This document shows, one piece after another, positions 1-12,618 of a stretch of 64,000 bases of DNA. The notes beneath the pieces are model-generated. The model did no database searches, was not told the DNA's origin, and was given only the letters and a program-made list of their open reading frames with translations. The translations under genes were made by a program, and so were the position numbers. The stretch comes from Isoetes taiwanensis (Eukaryota; Streptophyta; Lycopodiopsida; Isoetales; Isoetaceae): assembly GCA_021234155.1 (NCBI GenBank), contig JAJEKV010000018.1, positions 12,377,654 to 12,441,653 of the forward strand, given 5' to 3'. Each line of letters opens with the position of its first letter. Position 1 is the first letter of the stretch.

Positions 1-49
1 GAACAGGCCATGCGACTGGACCCCCTCGCGGATGACGGGGTAAAAGCAT

Positions 50-347
50 GCTAGGGTGTACCATGTAAAGTTCTTTTTAGGGAATGCAAAACTACCCAAA
101 AAAGTACCCAACACTAGGTACTGTGAACTTGCATAAATGTCTCAATAAACAATAAGTTTGAGAGTTGATTCATTAATTTTAGTCTCTAATCGTATTGTTA
201 TCCTTTAATACTATAGATTGACATGTTATTGACCTTCAATTCAAAAGTTTTGAATTGATCTTAATAAGAAGAAAAAACAGAAAGTACCAGTTTTAAAAGT
301 ACCCAGTGAAGGTACTTTTGAGGGTTCCAAAAGTGGTACACCGTATC
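50..347. repeat. Possible MITE-like inverted repeat
   Basis: The two ends are imperfect inverted copies: GGGTGTACCA near 53 faces TGGTACACC near 335, and both arms carry a further AAAGTACC-type block. The inside is AT-rich and has no coding potential. No clear target-site duplication is visible, so the superfamily cannot be given. It could equally be a decayed palindrome. Confidence 0.35.
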
Positions 348-849
348 ATGTCACCCGACGTGCTGCAGTTGCGTCCCGCAGAGGCAGCTTGCCCACGACA
401 CTCAGATGACAGTCATGTCACCCGCTTTAGCAGACAATTGCTCATGATGTGTGGTATCTTTGACATGCTCATATGCAATGGCCTACCACAATGGCCCTCT
501 TAGTTTCTAGCATTATGAATTGATTTGAGTCCTAGACTTTGCTAGTTAACATTATTTTAGAATGTTTTCACAAAGAAAATGACTAAAATAAGTGGAAACG
601 ATTAAAAAAAGGTATAGTAGTTTGGCTTAATATTTTCTGTTGGCCACACTATAGAAATTTTTGGGATGATGTTTGGGTTAGTTTAGCTAAACGCTAGAAA
701 GTATGAGAGGAAAATGTGTACAGTTTAGCTAAACCACAGAAAGTTTTGGGATTAATATCGAGCAAGTTTAGCTAAAGTCATTCTGGCTAATAAGAAATAT
801 GCGATTAGTAATTTATTCCCTGGCAACATGGCCCACCGCTGGTGATCAC
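348..849. other. No gene recognised
   Basis: AT-rich sequence with several copies of the short phrase GTTTAGCTAAA between about 680 and 780. Nothing coding or structural is recognised. Confidence 0.5.
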
Positions 850-3012
850 AGAAGAAGATGTCGAGGCTGCAGCGCCTGGCTAATGGGAAGGCAGCAGACT
901 TAGACGGCCTGCAAGCGGAGTTGCTCAAGTGGGCAGGACAGCCCATGGTGCCGTCGCCCTTGGCGCGCTTGTTCCGCGATACGGCGCAAAGAGGGTTTTT
1001 TCGGTCATGGACCCGCAGCCGAGGGGTTATTCCGATCTACAAGGCGGGGATCCCACCTTTGTCCGACCAACTCTAGAACCATCATGGTCATTTCGGTGTT
1101 TGCCAAGGCTGTTGGCGGGCATTCTCGAACAGACGGGTAACCGGTTGCAGGAGCGTGAAATCGGGGGGCACTAACCGGGTAGGCTTCCGACCCAGACATT
1201 CGACCATTGATCACATCTTCACACTCGGGGGCCACAGTGGGGGCCGAGAACCGTCCGGGGAGGACTATCTTCTTTGTTTTTGTAGACTTTGCAAAAGCTT
1301 TTCGACCGCGGTACCGGGAAAAGTTGTGGGCGAGATTGCACCATCGGGGGCTCGATGGATCTGGAGCAGCGATTAATGCAGAATGTCTGAGCTGCCACGA
1401 GGCATGCAAGCGGAAGGGCGATCATTTGCCCGGCGGCATTGGAGTTAGGCAAGGTTGTCCTCTCTCACCCACACTCTTTGGACTTTACATTGACCGGTTG
1501 GAAGCCCGGCTTTGCCGCCAATGGGGGGCGGTATCTGACTCTTGCACCGGGTCATCCGGCGGCTCATCTATGCGGATGATGTGGACCTCTTGGCCCATAC
1601 ACGGAGGACAAAGCACACCTAGATGCCTGGACACATTTTGCCAGGCGATGGACATGCGTGTCAACCCGCCAAGACTAAGGTGGTCCTCATATCCTCCTCC
1701 CGTCATCCGGCACCTCCCGGCTCACTTATCAGGGGCAGATGGTAGAGGTCACACCCAGCTACAAGTACCTGGGGGTGGAATTTCCGTCCTCAATGTATTG
1801 GGATGCATCCATTTGCCTTTGGGTGACCGCAGGTTGGAAGGCGCTGTACGCAATGCAAAACAATAGTCACAGGCAGTAGTTGTATGACTAGGGCCACCGA
1901 TCACATTTGTTCAGGACGCGATGGAGCAGTTCTTACGTATGGGGTCGAGGTGTGGGACCCGGTGGTGTCTTTGGCGACTTGGAGCGACTTGGAGCAGGTC
2001 GAAGGCATTTTTGACGCGGACACTTGGGGTCAAGCCCTCAGTTCCATATCAGATCTTGTTGCAGAAGACAGGATTCATGCCCCTGCAGCATGCGGCCCTC
2101 GATAGACACGTTGTTTATTTCCACAAGGTGGCGGCGCATAGGCGACACTTTCGGCGCCCGCCGTAGACTTGGCTTACGTTGTGGCGATGAGCCATAGCGA
2201 CTTCGAGGGGGGGCTTGTTGGAAGGACAAAGAGAGCCCGGTATCGGGCCTTCAAAAAAGCATTTGGAAATGAGGCACATAGGTGCGTCGGTGCACCATAG
2301 GCGCCCGGCTGGGATAGGTTGAGGGGGTACTTGGACTCTTGTTTCCTGGGGAAGCTCTGGGACCACAATGCTCTGGAACAGGTAAAGATGGCACACTACA
2401 AACAGCACATAAACCCCATCCGGGTTCGAGGCCCACAGCTCTACCTGCGTTCTCAGTTGCCCATGAAGACGCGCAGGATCATCGCGTCCATTCGAACAGG
2501 GGCCGGGCCCACCATCTTCGGCTTGAGGCGACGGGTGGATTGGGGAGCAGCGCCGGGGCGAGGGCTTTTGTCGGTGTTGTTTGGGGGTTGTTAAGGATGA
2601 AAGCCATGCCTTCCAGAGTTGTCTAGCCTATAGTCAGATCCGGGCTCGCTACGCCCTGTTGGTGCGACCTGGTCTGCCACTGCACGAGCTACTCAGTACG
2701 CCGTCAGTTCGATCCCTTGGCTCCTACCTCCAGGAGGTTTTGGATCTGCGAACTCACCTCTGTCCCCGCGCGCCTACCTGAGGTGCCGGAAACTCATGTG
2801 TATATGTATATTTGTACAGCTGCCAGCAGGCTTGTTGCTGCGACCGTTTTTCCCTCGTAAGAGGGTTTTTTAATCCGGATAGCAACGGGCTTGCTGCACC
2901 CGTGTAATTTGGGTCCCATAGGCCGATTGGCCTCCGCGGACGATAAAAGAACCTTCCTTCCTTCCTTCCCTCCCTCCCTCCCTCCCTCCCTCCCTCCCTC
3001 CCTCCCTCCTTC
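850..3012 (+). mobile_element. 5'-truncated non-LTR retrotransposon (LINE), frame-broken
   Basis: Reverse transcriptase of a non-LTR element, spread over several frames. It starts inside the RT domain (GKAADLDGLQAELLK at 885-925), continues with VDFAKAF (about 1280) and the RT core GVRQGCPLSPTLFGLYID (1443-1496), and ends with a C-terminal region around 2319-2770. There is no endonuclease or ORF1, so the copy is truncated at its 5' end, as expected from incomplete reverse transcription. The 3' non-coding part contains GGGTCCCATAGGCC and GGACGATAAAA and stops in a short tandem repeat instead of poly(A). That tail type is known from RTE-like and related clades, so the clade assignment is an inference. 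Several frameshifts make it inactive. Three further copies of the same 3' end lie in this window. Confidence 0.85.
2953..3012 (+). repeat. LINE 3' tail microsatellite, (CCTT)n then (CCCT)n
   Basis: Directly after GGACGATAAAAGAA the sequence becomes CCTTCCTTCC and then a pure run of CCCT units. It sits exactly where the other LINE copies carry a different short repeat, so it is the element's tail, probably expanded later by slippage. Confidence 0.85.
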
Positions 3013-3689
3013 CCGTGCATTCCTAAGCTAATATAATGTGGTCTTGAATTTAACTTAAGCATTCTAAACAATGCATAGTCCCAAGCCTTCATAATGTGTT
3101 CTGGATGAGACATCCTAGAAATTACTTTATCTGAGATGAGCTGCTAAGAAAGAAGCATGTTTCTCTCCTTACACGACATGTACCACCATGAAGATCATTC
3201 CATGACTTCAATCTTAATTCAGATGCCTTCCACCTTCTGTCTGCAAGATCATAACCATTGATTTCATACTTTTATATTGAAGCCAATATTATTACAAATC
3301 TCAAAGATGAGCTAGCTTTTTTTTTTCGAATCAATGTTAGGATAGAAAACTTTCCAGACTTATGGGTATTGGAATTTTGACAGTGTCTTTGGTGTTGTGG
3401 AAAACGTATAAGTCATACAATAAAACGAAATCAATGGCATTTTCAAAGATCGTGAGATGCATAAAATAATGAATAATGATACCATGAAAGAGTAATGAAA
3501 CAAATAAACAACATTGCGACTCATGTTTCATTAATAGGCACATATTTATAACTAAAAAGGCAAACGAATTAAATCAGAGATTCTTTTATGACATTTCAGG
3601 CTTTATCCAGCCATCACATCTCTTCCAATCAATTTTTCTAATACTTGATCTCGAATTTCTAAGAAACTACTACATAGGGGTAACACATA
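3013..3689. other. No gene recognised
   Basis: AT-rich intergenic sequence between two LINE copies. No open frame of interest and no repeat structure seen. Confidence 0.5.
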
Positions 3690-4320
3690 AGGCTTGAAAC
3701 TTATGATAAAGTCCAGCTTCACATGGTTGGAAGGCCAGATGGAATGTGCAGAAGCACAGGTGCATCCGAGTGCAAACGGAGGCAGATCGTCATAGTCTCA
3801 GATAGTACCTTGACACATGCTTCCTCAGCAAGCTATGGAATGCCAGCACCCTTGAAAAGGTCAAGACGACATATTATCAATGCCACATAAATCCTATGTT
3901 GGAATGGGGCCGCAATGCTACCTGCACATTCATCTACCCATGAAAAAACGCAGATCCATTGCCTCTATCTGCACAGGTGCACACCATCTTCGGATTGAAA
4001 TGGGGAGATGGATTGGGGAGCCGCATCAAGAGAGGCTTTGTCAACGCTGCCAGGTTGGAGCTATGGAAGACGAATGCCACACCCTTCAGAGTGCAATTAC
4101 CTGATACATGTACATACCCATGATATATATTTGTATTTGTATTTGTACAGTTTGACATCAAACATATTCCTGTCACGGTTCTTCCCCCAAACAACCCTTC
4201 GGGACAGGGAGGGGGTTTTTTAATCCGGACAGTAATATGCTTGTTGGGCCTCCTGTTTGGGTCCCATAAGCCAATTGGTCTCCATGGACGATAAAAACTC
4301 TATTCACCTATTCACCTATT
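3690..4320 (+). mobile_element. LINE 3' fragment, second copy of the 0.85-3.0 kb family
   Basis: It aligns by eye with the C-terminal and 3' non-coding part of the upstream LINE: the LPMKKRRSIASICTGAHHL stretch (about 3937-3993) matches LPMKTRRIIASIRTGA at about 2457-2504. It shares GGGTCCCATAAGCC and GGACGATAAAA and then ends in three repeats of TATTCACC (4299-4320). The copy is heavily 5' truncated, and only a broken remnant of the C-terminal frame remains. Confidence 0.8.
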
Positions 4321-5029
4321 ATATTATCATAATGGCTTTATGGGATCTTTATGGGATGTTTTTATGTTTCATTTTGGACCATTGATGGGGAGAATATTCT
4401 CTCTCTTGTCCTAGATCAAGGGCCCATGTTTTTTTTTTTTGCTTCTCACCCCAACAAAACTTACAGTGGTGCACATTGAACCTACAATGCCCAATGGATA
4501 GAAATACATGCCATATTATATTCAATGCCATATTATTCTCAAGACAAAGTGCAGCCCTGCTCTGGCATGCACACAGCACGAAGCCCTGCCGGCATCAGCA
4601 TGAAGCACGAAGCTCCATTGCATGATCAACAAGGACAAAGTTCCAGTAGGAATTCAGTTGCCATATCCATCCCAAGCCAGATGCTTACTTCGCCTTTGGA
4701 TGGCTATGGCAATATGTATGTCATTTTAGAATTAAAAAAGCACCAGCCTTTCTTCTGCAGGTGCAGTGCGGCGAGCAGGCCTCCAGGCGACCTAGATTAC
4801 AAGATCCAACCCTCGGAAAACAGGCAGAGGATTTGATCCTCCGAGCCATAGCAGCGAATTCGTTACAACAGGAGACTGTGCACAGCCACCCAAAGTGCAA
4901 TCACCATCATGCGTGGGCTCCTTGTCTTTCTAAAATTAGCCAGACTTGTTTCTTTCCTTATACCAGCACAATAAAAAAACCATCCACAACCGTCTAAAAC
5001 AGAAAAAAAAAAAAAACTCCAAAACAAGG
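4321..5029. other. No gene recognised
   Basis: A poly-T run at about 4430 and a poly-A run near 5003. Short open frames have no recognisable similarity. Confidence 0.4.
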
Positions 5030-6356
5030 AAGTTTCTCAAATTGCCTTAAATATACGGTTTTGAATACAATACCATACACGAATCATAGTCCTAACCGTT
5101 GTGAGAATACCATCCTGCAATTGGGCGCTAATTTGGATCACCTAAATTGGGGCTTTGGCTCAATTCGAATTGGAGAGGGAGGAGAGCTTATTCAACCAGC
5201 AGAGCATGGAGGACCTGAGAGATGGGAGATCTAGCTCAGATACCGGTTAGTAGGCTTAGTTAGCTTGAGATTCTAGGTAGAGATTAACCCTTGGTTATTT
5301 CGGATGAGTAATCTCTTATTAATGTTCTATTTGAAGTTATGAATGGCTTTATGAATTATGGTAGTTCTTCTACTGCACTTCTTGTGCTTGTGGGATTACG
5401 GGGGGTAGAGATCTAAAGGCTATGTAGAACTAGAGATGCCCCTAGCTAGAATCCCTTAAATCCCATTAAATATAGCCTGTGCATAAGAGCCCGCCTGGCT
5501 GGGGATGGTATATTGTGGTTCAGCATCAGACAACGGACACGGTGGTGAAAAGAGGTGGAACCTTGCCTAGCATTGCTACTAGGATTCCTATAGGGTGCTA
5601 TGCTTATAGTCGATCACTGTACATGGGCCTGGTACGGGTCTGACAGCCCCTGGGTCACAGAATACGTTCTTATAGGGACGTCCTAGACTCGATGAGTGTG
5701 GCTGGAGCCAGTTTGTGGGTTTTGGGAGGTTAAGTCAAGTACAGATGGGGGGGTACCAGTGGTGCCACGATCCTCTAGCCATCTATGGAACCATCTTGCT
5801 CGGGAGAGCACTCACTCTGTTTCTGCCTCGTTGGACCGTGGAGATGTAACCTGGAGTAGTCTCATAAGGTAATTCTATGATATTGCGTCTTTGGAAGGCT
5901 ACAACCACGCCATAGCATGTTCCTGCCTATCTGCAAAGTGTGCACAGAAGGGACGGATGGAGTGGACTACGCCATTGTTCTATGCCAGCCAACGCCATTG
6001 TCACGTTTCTGTCTGTTGTTATTTGGAGGCCCTGACTGTCAGTTGACTCTCTTGGAGTATGAGCCTAGGGTAGAACCTTCATTTTTGATGCATTTTGTAC
6101 GTGTTTTATTATTATGTGATGTTGTCTTGATGATTGTCGTATGTATGTTGGGCTAGATGCTAATTTTTATGTACGCTTCCACTATATAGGATTCTCATAG
6201 AAGGCGTGGGACGAATGACACCTTTGTGTCCTTCACCTGAACACTTGACCATCACAAGTGGTCCGAGTCTGACGGAGGGCCTTTCCGTGGTGATGTAGTT
6301 GCCATGGAAGGGGAATTTCTTGTATTTATACGATGGGAGCGTCGTATAGCATCACA
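5030..6356 (+). mobile_element. Divergent LTR (plus orientation) of the window's main Ty3 LTR family
   Basis: It shares, in order, the landmarks of the LTRs at 12.6-14.0 and 14.6-22.6 kb: GGGGGGTAGAGA near 5400, GCTAGAATCCC near 5445, AAGAGCCCGCCTGGCTG near 5485, and CAAAGTGTGCACAGAAGGGA at about 5934-5953. It ends ...CATCACA at 6356. The next bases, TGGTATCTCC..., resemble a decayed iMet primer-binding site, so this is probably the 5' LTR of a plus-strand element. The left edge is uncertain because the first ~100 bp are too diverged. Confidence 0.7.
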
Positions 6357-9300
6357 ATGGTATCTCCTCTGAGCGAGATGGAAACTTCTAAGTTGGATCC
6401 TAACTCGCTATCCTCTCTGGTAAACATTGAGTAACAACAATAATCTAGAAGTACCAAAATTTCTAGTGTAGATGTTCAAATATTTTTGTCCTAGCACATG
6501 CCTTGATAGCAAATTTCTTTCAGCCCTGCCACGATTTGATTCATTTTACATTCATGTGCTATATATTATACCTTATTCGACTTTATATACTGGGATTAAG
6601 TAAAATTCATAGAGACAATTGTAGCTAATGCTATTTTTCTTTACTGTCTAAGCCTTGACTCGCCTCACTTCCCAGAGAACGGATCTCTCTTGGCCCAACC
6701 AACTAAGGACTATCATGCAGCAGCCCTCTACGCCATGGCTTTGGTTTTTATTAACCATCACCCTTCAGTACTTCTTCTCAATATTCACGCTCCTTCTATC
6801 GACCATTCTTCCAAATCACAGTGCATATTTGACATACTGACTGCTTGTGTCGAAACCCCTACAACACTGTCAACACTTACTTAGACTACCTACAGCATAA
6901 ACTTCTGTTGTTTCCTCATGCCAAACTCCACCGCCTATATGGCAATGATGATATGCTGGCACCACAACATGCCTGCCAAACTGACAGGGGCTAACCATCT
7001 TTTTGGAGTTGTTCTACCGTAACAGTCTGATGGTATGACACCATGGCTCTCTAATTGTTTCCCCCTTTGTAGGGTCAATTGGTTGGGGGCATAGTATTTC
7101 CAACCATTACTTTAGTGCCTTAGGGTCATTAAGTTCCATAAATAAACTTACATATTCCAAGGGATTATATGAATATCCCAAAAGACAGTTCCACTCAAGG
7201 ACCTCTCAAGAGAGGCGGTTCTTGGTGAAATTATCATCCCCCATGTTGTCTCAAGAATTGAAAGTCTTCTTCCCTAAGCCACATACCAAACCTTTCAAGA
7301 GTTTTCCAGCCCTTGCTGCCTTTCAAGCCGAAAACCTATCCTTGCCTGCTAGGAAAGACCACCTCTCAAGTCATGCCACTCATCCAAAAGTTGTGAAGGT
7401 AATAACCTTCCCATCCAGGTCATTAAATATAATGAACGTGGGTTCTTCATTCCTTTCCTTCTTTAATATATTTTCTACACATCGTTACCTCGGCCCTTCA
7501 AGCAGGTTGCTTATTAATTCCAACATTGCTCATGAACTGTACACTTGATACAACATATACAAATTCTTATTCCGTAGGGTCACCAAACAATTCAACCTTT
7601 CATATATTCCTTAACCTCTTGTTGTCTTCTAAATGATCATTATGTGCCGTATGATCTAAAAGTCTATGTTCCAAGATTGCTTTCAAATATGTGTTTAACC
7701 CGCATATCACTGGGAGTTATGATTTAGCGTTGCCATACACCTTAAAAATGTTAGTTATTAGGTTCTTCCGTCATGATATTATGCCGATGTTGTGGCATTA
7801 CAAGTCTCTTCGCATATATAGGCCATAGTCATGCCCTAAGTTAGCGAGTGAGCCTTTGTAAGAATCATCAGTTACCCAGAGTCATCAGAGCACATGCCTT
7901 GCATTTTGTGTTCTATCTAAACATCTATGTCTGATATAACCCAGGTAGTTATTTTCGTGCTACCCTGACTTGCATCCATGTTTTAGCCTTATATATTCTA
8001 ACTTACACCTCCCTGTAACCCATGGGGTTCACCTCTACCTTGATCCAAGCAAAGATCATGTTGGATATCTAGCCTTTGGTGTCTACGCAAGACATATTTG
8101 AGGTTTTAGCAGATAACTGCTATTCGCCACCCGGCCAGGAATTATACTACTGTACTATTCAACCCCATCATCTTGAACCTTTCTCTATTGCCCATTGACA
8201 TTTAATTTAAGTGCCTACTACAACCTCATACATTGGCATGCAGCGAATTGGCTATTGTCTGCACATTCCAGACATACTCCAAACCCTTCACTGATAAGTT
8301 TCAACTTCAGTTGTATCTCTCTCTCCCAATGTCACTGCATAGATTACCCCACACAAATTTTATATCATACATATTTATGGTACATATTGCATTAATTTAC
8401 TTAAAGCGTCAATCTTTCTAGTTCCTTGAAACAAAAACCCATTGCCTATGTACCTTTAGGGTGTGGCTGAGCCACCGACTTCACAAATGGATAAGTGGCC
8501 ACCTCTATGTTGGAATTGTATACGCTGCCTACATTTAGGGTCCCTAGGTATTTCAAGCATTCCTTTAGTGCCTTATGGTACTTCAGTCCCGTACATACAC
8601 TATGATCCCCAAAAAAAAAAAAAAAAAAACGGGATTATGCAACAATTCCAAAGGTTACTACCCCATCCGATGAGCTTTTCCCAAAGGCTCCTTCAGCTAA
8701 ATATTCTTTGTGTTTTCAATATCAACCATGTTTTCTTTTTTCACAATTAACTTATTATTTTCTTAGGTTATCATGTCAACCTCAACTTTTGGTCAGTTTC
8801 AAATGTTGTTGTCTTCGGACCCCTCATAATGAGACGGAGGCATTAAACCGTCTCGATCGCATAGTAGAAAACCCCTATGTTCGAACCTTCATTAGCAACT
8901 GCCATAGTGTTATCCAATTCTTTATTCTCTACAGGGTCTTAAAGCCATTATCCATAAAAAGTGCATATCTCAAGTCAAGGGATCCTTGAGCCTCTACTTC
9001 AGTGTCTAGCGTTGCTCCCCCGTGAATAGGGTAACTCTTAGGATATATGGACTCTTTGTCTATATAATCTCACCCCTTCTACTCTATACACCTCGTCTTG
9101 ATTCTTATTGGGACTTGGATGCTATGTATTTCCCTCATGTCGGTTATCCCTAAAAGTATAATTGGCAAAGTCACCGTCCTCTTCTTCCATCATTGGAGGG
9201 GATATTTTATACATCATGTTATTTCCACACCCAATAGACACTCTCAGCTTATAATGTCGATTTAATTCATCGGTATCTAGAACCCTTAAATAGTTAACCT

Positions 9301-10130
9301 CCCATCATTTGTTATTTCAATTCTGTTCCAACTATCCTCAGGGTGTTTTTGAATGTAACATCATCATATGTGCTAGACTTACTCTGGCTAATTCCCTGAC
9401 TGAAACTCTTTTCATGTCCCTTAGTATGTTGTACCTACCGAAGATCATCAACTCCAAACAATTGGGATAACTTGAATGCTTATCTCGGGTAGATCATACT
9501 TCGTCCAATATCTTCATATATAAGCATATCATTATGCGTATTCTTTAAACCTTGTCATGTAACACTCCATTCGCCTTGCACGAATATCCTACTACCTTCC
9601 TGTATGGCATAAATCTAACTGTCAAAGTCGACAGCCTTGCTATCATCACTAATGTAGTATTCAATACTACTCAACTTTTACCAACATTCATGACCCTTAT
9701 CTTGTTATTATGTAATATAGTAACATGTGTAAGCCATTCTTAAGTCTAAAGTCATATGTGATTGTTAGACATACCACATAGTTATGTTCATAATTGCCGG
9801 CCATATCGTACAATCCTTAGTACCTACAAGTCTAACACATGTGTTTATCCATATATAATCTTGTATATCCTTTCATTTTAATCTACTCCCATATAACAAT
9901 CTAGTGGATGATGTTATCCACCAAAAATTCCACTTCTTATTACCGCAAATACATTTTCTCAACTCGTTTTTCCAGCTCCTTCCATTCCCCTTCAATCTAT
10001 GTCAGCCCTGCTCTGAATTCCGCTCCCTCCGTTCCTCTTCAATCTATTCGAGCCCTGCGAGACTAATGAGTGCGCTAACGCTTTCACATAAGCGGAGCTT
10101 TCTATAGTTGAGATTGATCATGGGGTACAT
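6357..10130. other. Decayed sequence after the plus-strand LTR; no gene recognised
   Basis: If the LTR ending at 6356 is a 5' LTR, this is where its internal region should be. The sequence is AT-rich with only short frames (the longest about 108 codons at 7222-7548). I find no gag, protease, RT or integrase motif on either strand. A poly-A run lies at 8609-8628. It may be a very old element, a non-autonomous one, or unrelated intergenic DNA. Confidence 0.35.
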
Positions 10131-10204
10131 TTACAGTGTATTCAAAATCTTGTCTCTCATGCTGTTGTGAGTCACTTTACTAGTCAGTTTGTCGATCTTA
10201 GAAG

Positions 10205-10669
10205 GATGCGGTTTTGGTTAAAGCAGTACAGAGATTGGATTTACCCTAGCATGGGTCTCTGAAGGTCCTTAATAAGCAAAACAATTATTTTTTGATCATG
10301 TTTGGGTCTCCCATAGCGGCTGATAAGCTGGTGGAGCGGGGCATAGATCCTTTATGAGGGGACTATCTTTTGCTTAGCAAGACTAGTGCACTTCAAATGC
10401 CATGCTGGTTTGCCTTGGAAGATTTTCCTATTGAGTTGCAAGTTCCAGAGTTCATGATGGTTATTGCTAGTGGCTTGGGTCTCCATCTTGCTCATTCTAT
10501 TGTGAATGGTCCTCGTATTTGTGTCTCTCTTCCAGCTGACGCATCTCTCCGAAAATTTGTTGTTGTCAAAAGTGGTCCACTGTTCTTCAAATACGGTTTG
10601 TCATTACTTAATGATCCTGAGCTTGCAGACATGTTTCCTGATGCTGAGGCATTCTCTAATTTTCGCTAG
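10205..10669 (+). pseudogene. LINE ORF1 remnant (DUF4283-like nucleic-acid-binding domain)
   Basis: The readable part runs RRMRFWLKQYRDW..., then MPCWFALEDFPIELQVPEFM and GPRICVSLPADASLRKFVVV. The phrase 'PCWFALEDFPIEL...' resembles the 'PVWVRLPNLPLEFW' region of plant LINE ORF1 and DUF4283 proteins, which bind the element RNA. Stop codons near 10251 and 10355 break it. The usual CCHC zinc knuckle was not found. The family call rests on this short similarity and on the position just upstream of the endonuclease/RT block. Confidence 0.6.
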
Positions 10670-11125
10670 AAGAACACCTCTCTTTGCTCCTATAGCATCT
10701 GCAGCCCATGGCCAAATGTCTCCATCTTGCTCTGATCCCTCTCTAGTCTTGGCATCTTCGGGTTCTAGCTAGCCTACTCCTGCTCCTTTTCCTCCCTCTT
10801 CTCCCTCCTTCTCTGCATCCCAAGGTGCTCTTTCTGATGAGCAATGTGAGAGGCTTGCAGTCATTGCTTGCAAACAGGAACAACTGGAAGCAGCTCATGA
10901 TGAATGGTCCATCCCTCATATGAAAAGAGTTGCGCATTGAAGAAACACTATTGCACCGCAATCTCTTCCTGTTGAGTGTGCTACTCTAGCTGAACCAATA
11001 GTGGCTCCCATTGTTACAACCCTTTCTGCATCACCTGGACTGACCTGGGCTGAACAGGTGGAAGCATCATGTGCGAATAGTGACTCCATGGATTTGGAAC
11101 ACCTGCCACCAGACCCCCCTGCATT

Positions 11126-12618
11126 ATGAAGCTGGTTTCCTGGAATGTTATGGGTGTTGCTTCTTCCCCAACCAGAAGCAGCAGACTTTCCATGGCTCTT
11201 GCTAGGTTCAATTCAGATTTCCATTGTCTACAAGAACACACTCGCCAAAACATGCTTGGCAGCTCTATTTCAGATCACAATCCGCAGTATTTCTCTTGTT
11301 CTCAAGATGGGGCGCATAGTAGGACCAAGACTTATTTCAAGTTAAACACTTCATACTTGAAGGATGAGGAGTTTAAGAATGGATGCAAGCAAGCCTGGTC
11401 TTCTGCATTTGTGTGAAGGAAAGGAATAGCTGGGATTGTTGATGCTCTGACTGCCATGAAGTCCTTTGCTAAAAATTGGGGTCGTCAGTGAGTTGCTACT
11501 AATCGAGGGATTTTGATTGCTCTGTACCAACAATTAGTGGTTTGCAGGTTTGTTGTACCATCAGATGCCCAGGAGGAGAAGCAGATTTTGGCCAGCATTA
11601 GACAGATGGAAGCTGAGTAAGTTCATCATGCTCGAGTTAAATCGGGCCTGCAATGGTTCAAAGAGGAGGATCGCTGCACAAGCTTTCTTTGCAAAAATTC
11701 GGAGACAAGATTCTGCGATGGTGTCTCTCCAAGTTCAAGATGAGCCTCTCATCTCTGATCTTGAGCAACTTAAGTTCTTTCTGCATGGCCACCTTTCTTC
11801 CTTTTTTACTTCTCGTCGCCTTCCCTTCCAATCAGATTTTCCGGAGGCATTACTTGCAAAGATACATCCTATTATATCTGAGGAGCAAAGAGCTACTCTA
11901 GAAGCAGAGATTACGGTGAATGATTTAGCAGATGCTACCTTCCTTTTGAAGAAGGGAAAGTGTCCTAGAATTGATGGTATTCCTATGGAGTTCTTTCAGG
12001 AGTTATGGGATTGGCTTGGCGATGATCTGTACGACGCGTTTCAGGATTTCAAAAGGCAAAGGCCTAGACAAAATTCTTAACTCGGGCTGCATTTCTCTCA
12101 TTTCCAAGTGTAAGGAACCTTCATCAGTTTCGGACTGGCGCCCTATCACCTTGCTATCTTCTATGTACAAGATCTTTGCCAAAGCTTATGCACACATGCA
12201 CAAAAACTTTGGGATATTCTTGCTGATTCCATATCCTCTACACAGTCAGGATCTCTTCCATGAGATGCATATTAAACAATGTAGTTGCTGCCTATAAAGA
12301 TATTTATTGGGCTCGACTTCAAGGCCATGAAATTGTATAGCTGGAGCTGGACTTTGCAAAAGCGTACGACAGTGTTGACTGGGCCTTCTTAGAGGAATGT
12401 CTCTTACGCTTTGGTTTTGGTGCACGATTCACAGCTGATGTCATGAGGCTTCATTATTCTGCTCGCTCTTCTATTCTCTTCCAAGGGGAACCGTCAGCAT
12501 TCTTTTAGGTGGGTCGTGGCATTCGTCAGGGCTGCCCATTAGCTCCATTGTTATTTACAGTTGTGGCAGAGGTCCTTGCCCAGGTCTCTCGTGCCACTCA
12601 GGAGGGAATCTTGCATGG
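11126..12618 (+). pseudogene. LINE ORF2 remnant: endonuclease start plus reverse transcriptase
   Basis: MKLVSWNVMGVASS at 11126 is the typical start of an apurinic-type endonuclease. It is followed almost at once by ISDHNPQYFS, the end of that domain, so most of the endonuclease is deleted. The RT follows in several frames: KGKCPRIDGIPMEFFQELW (11956-12012), SDWRPITLLSSMYKIFAK (about 12130-12183), ELDFAKAYDSVDWAF (about 12344-12388) and GRGIRQGCPLAPLLFTVVAE (12514-12573). The F/YADD box and the C-terminal part are missing because the Ty3 LTR begins at 12619. Confidence 0.85.

Larger units (their letters stand above)
10131..12618 (+). mobile_element. L1-type LINE, 3'-truncated and frame-broken
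   Basis: Two blocks in the right order for a plant L1-type element: an ORF1-like region (10.14-10.67 kb), then an endonuclease start and reverse transcriptase (11.13-12.62 kb). The RT stops abruptly at 12618, where the LTR of the Ty3 element begins, in the middle of the conserved RT region. Several stops and frameshifts make it non-functional. It is a different family from the LINE at 0.85-3.0 kb. Confidence 0.85.

Noticed and set aside
2953-3012. A regulatory pyrimidine tract or CRISPR-like array
   Set aside because: Simple tandem repeat at the LINE 3' end; no spacers. No CRISPR, rRNA or tRNA gene was seen in the window.
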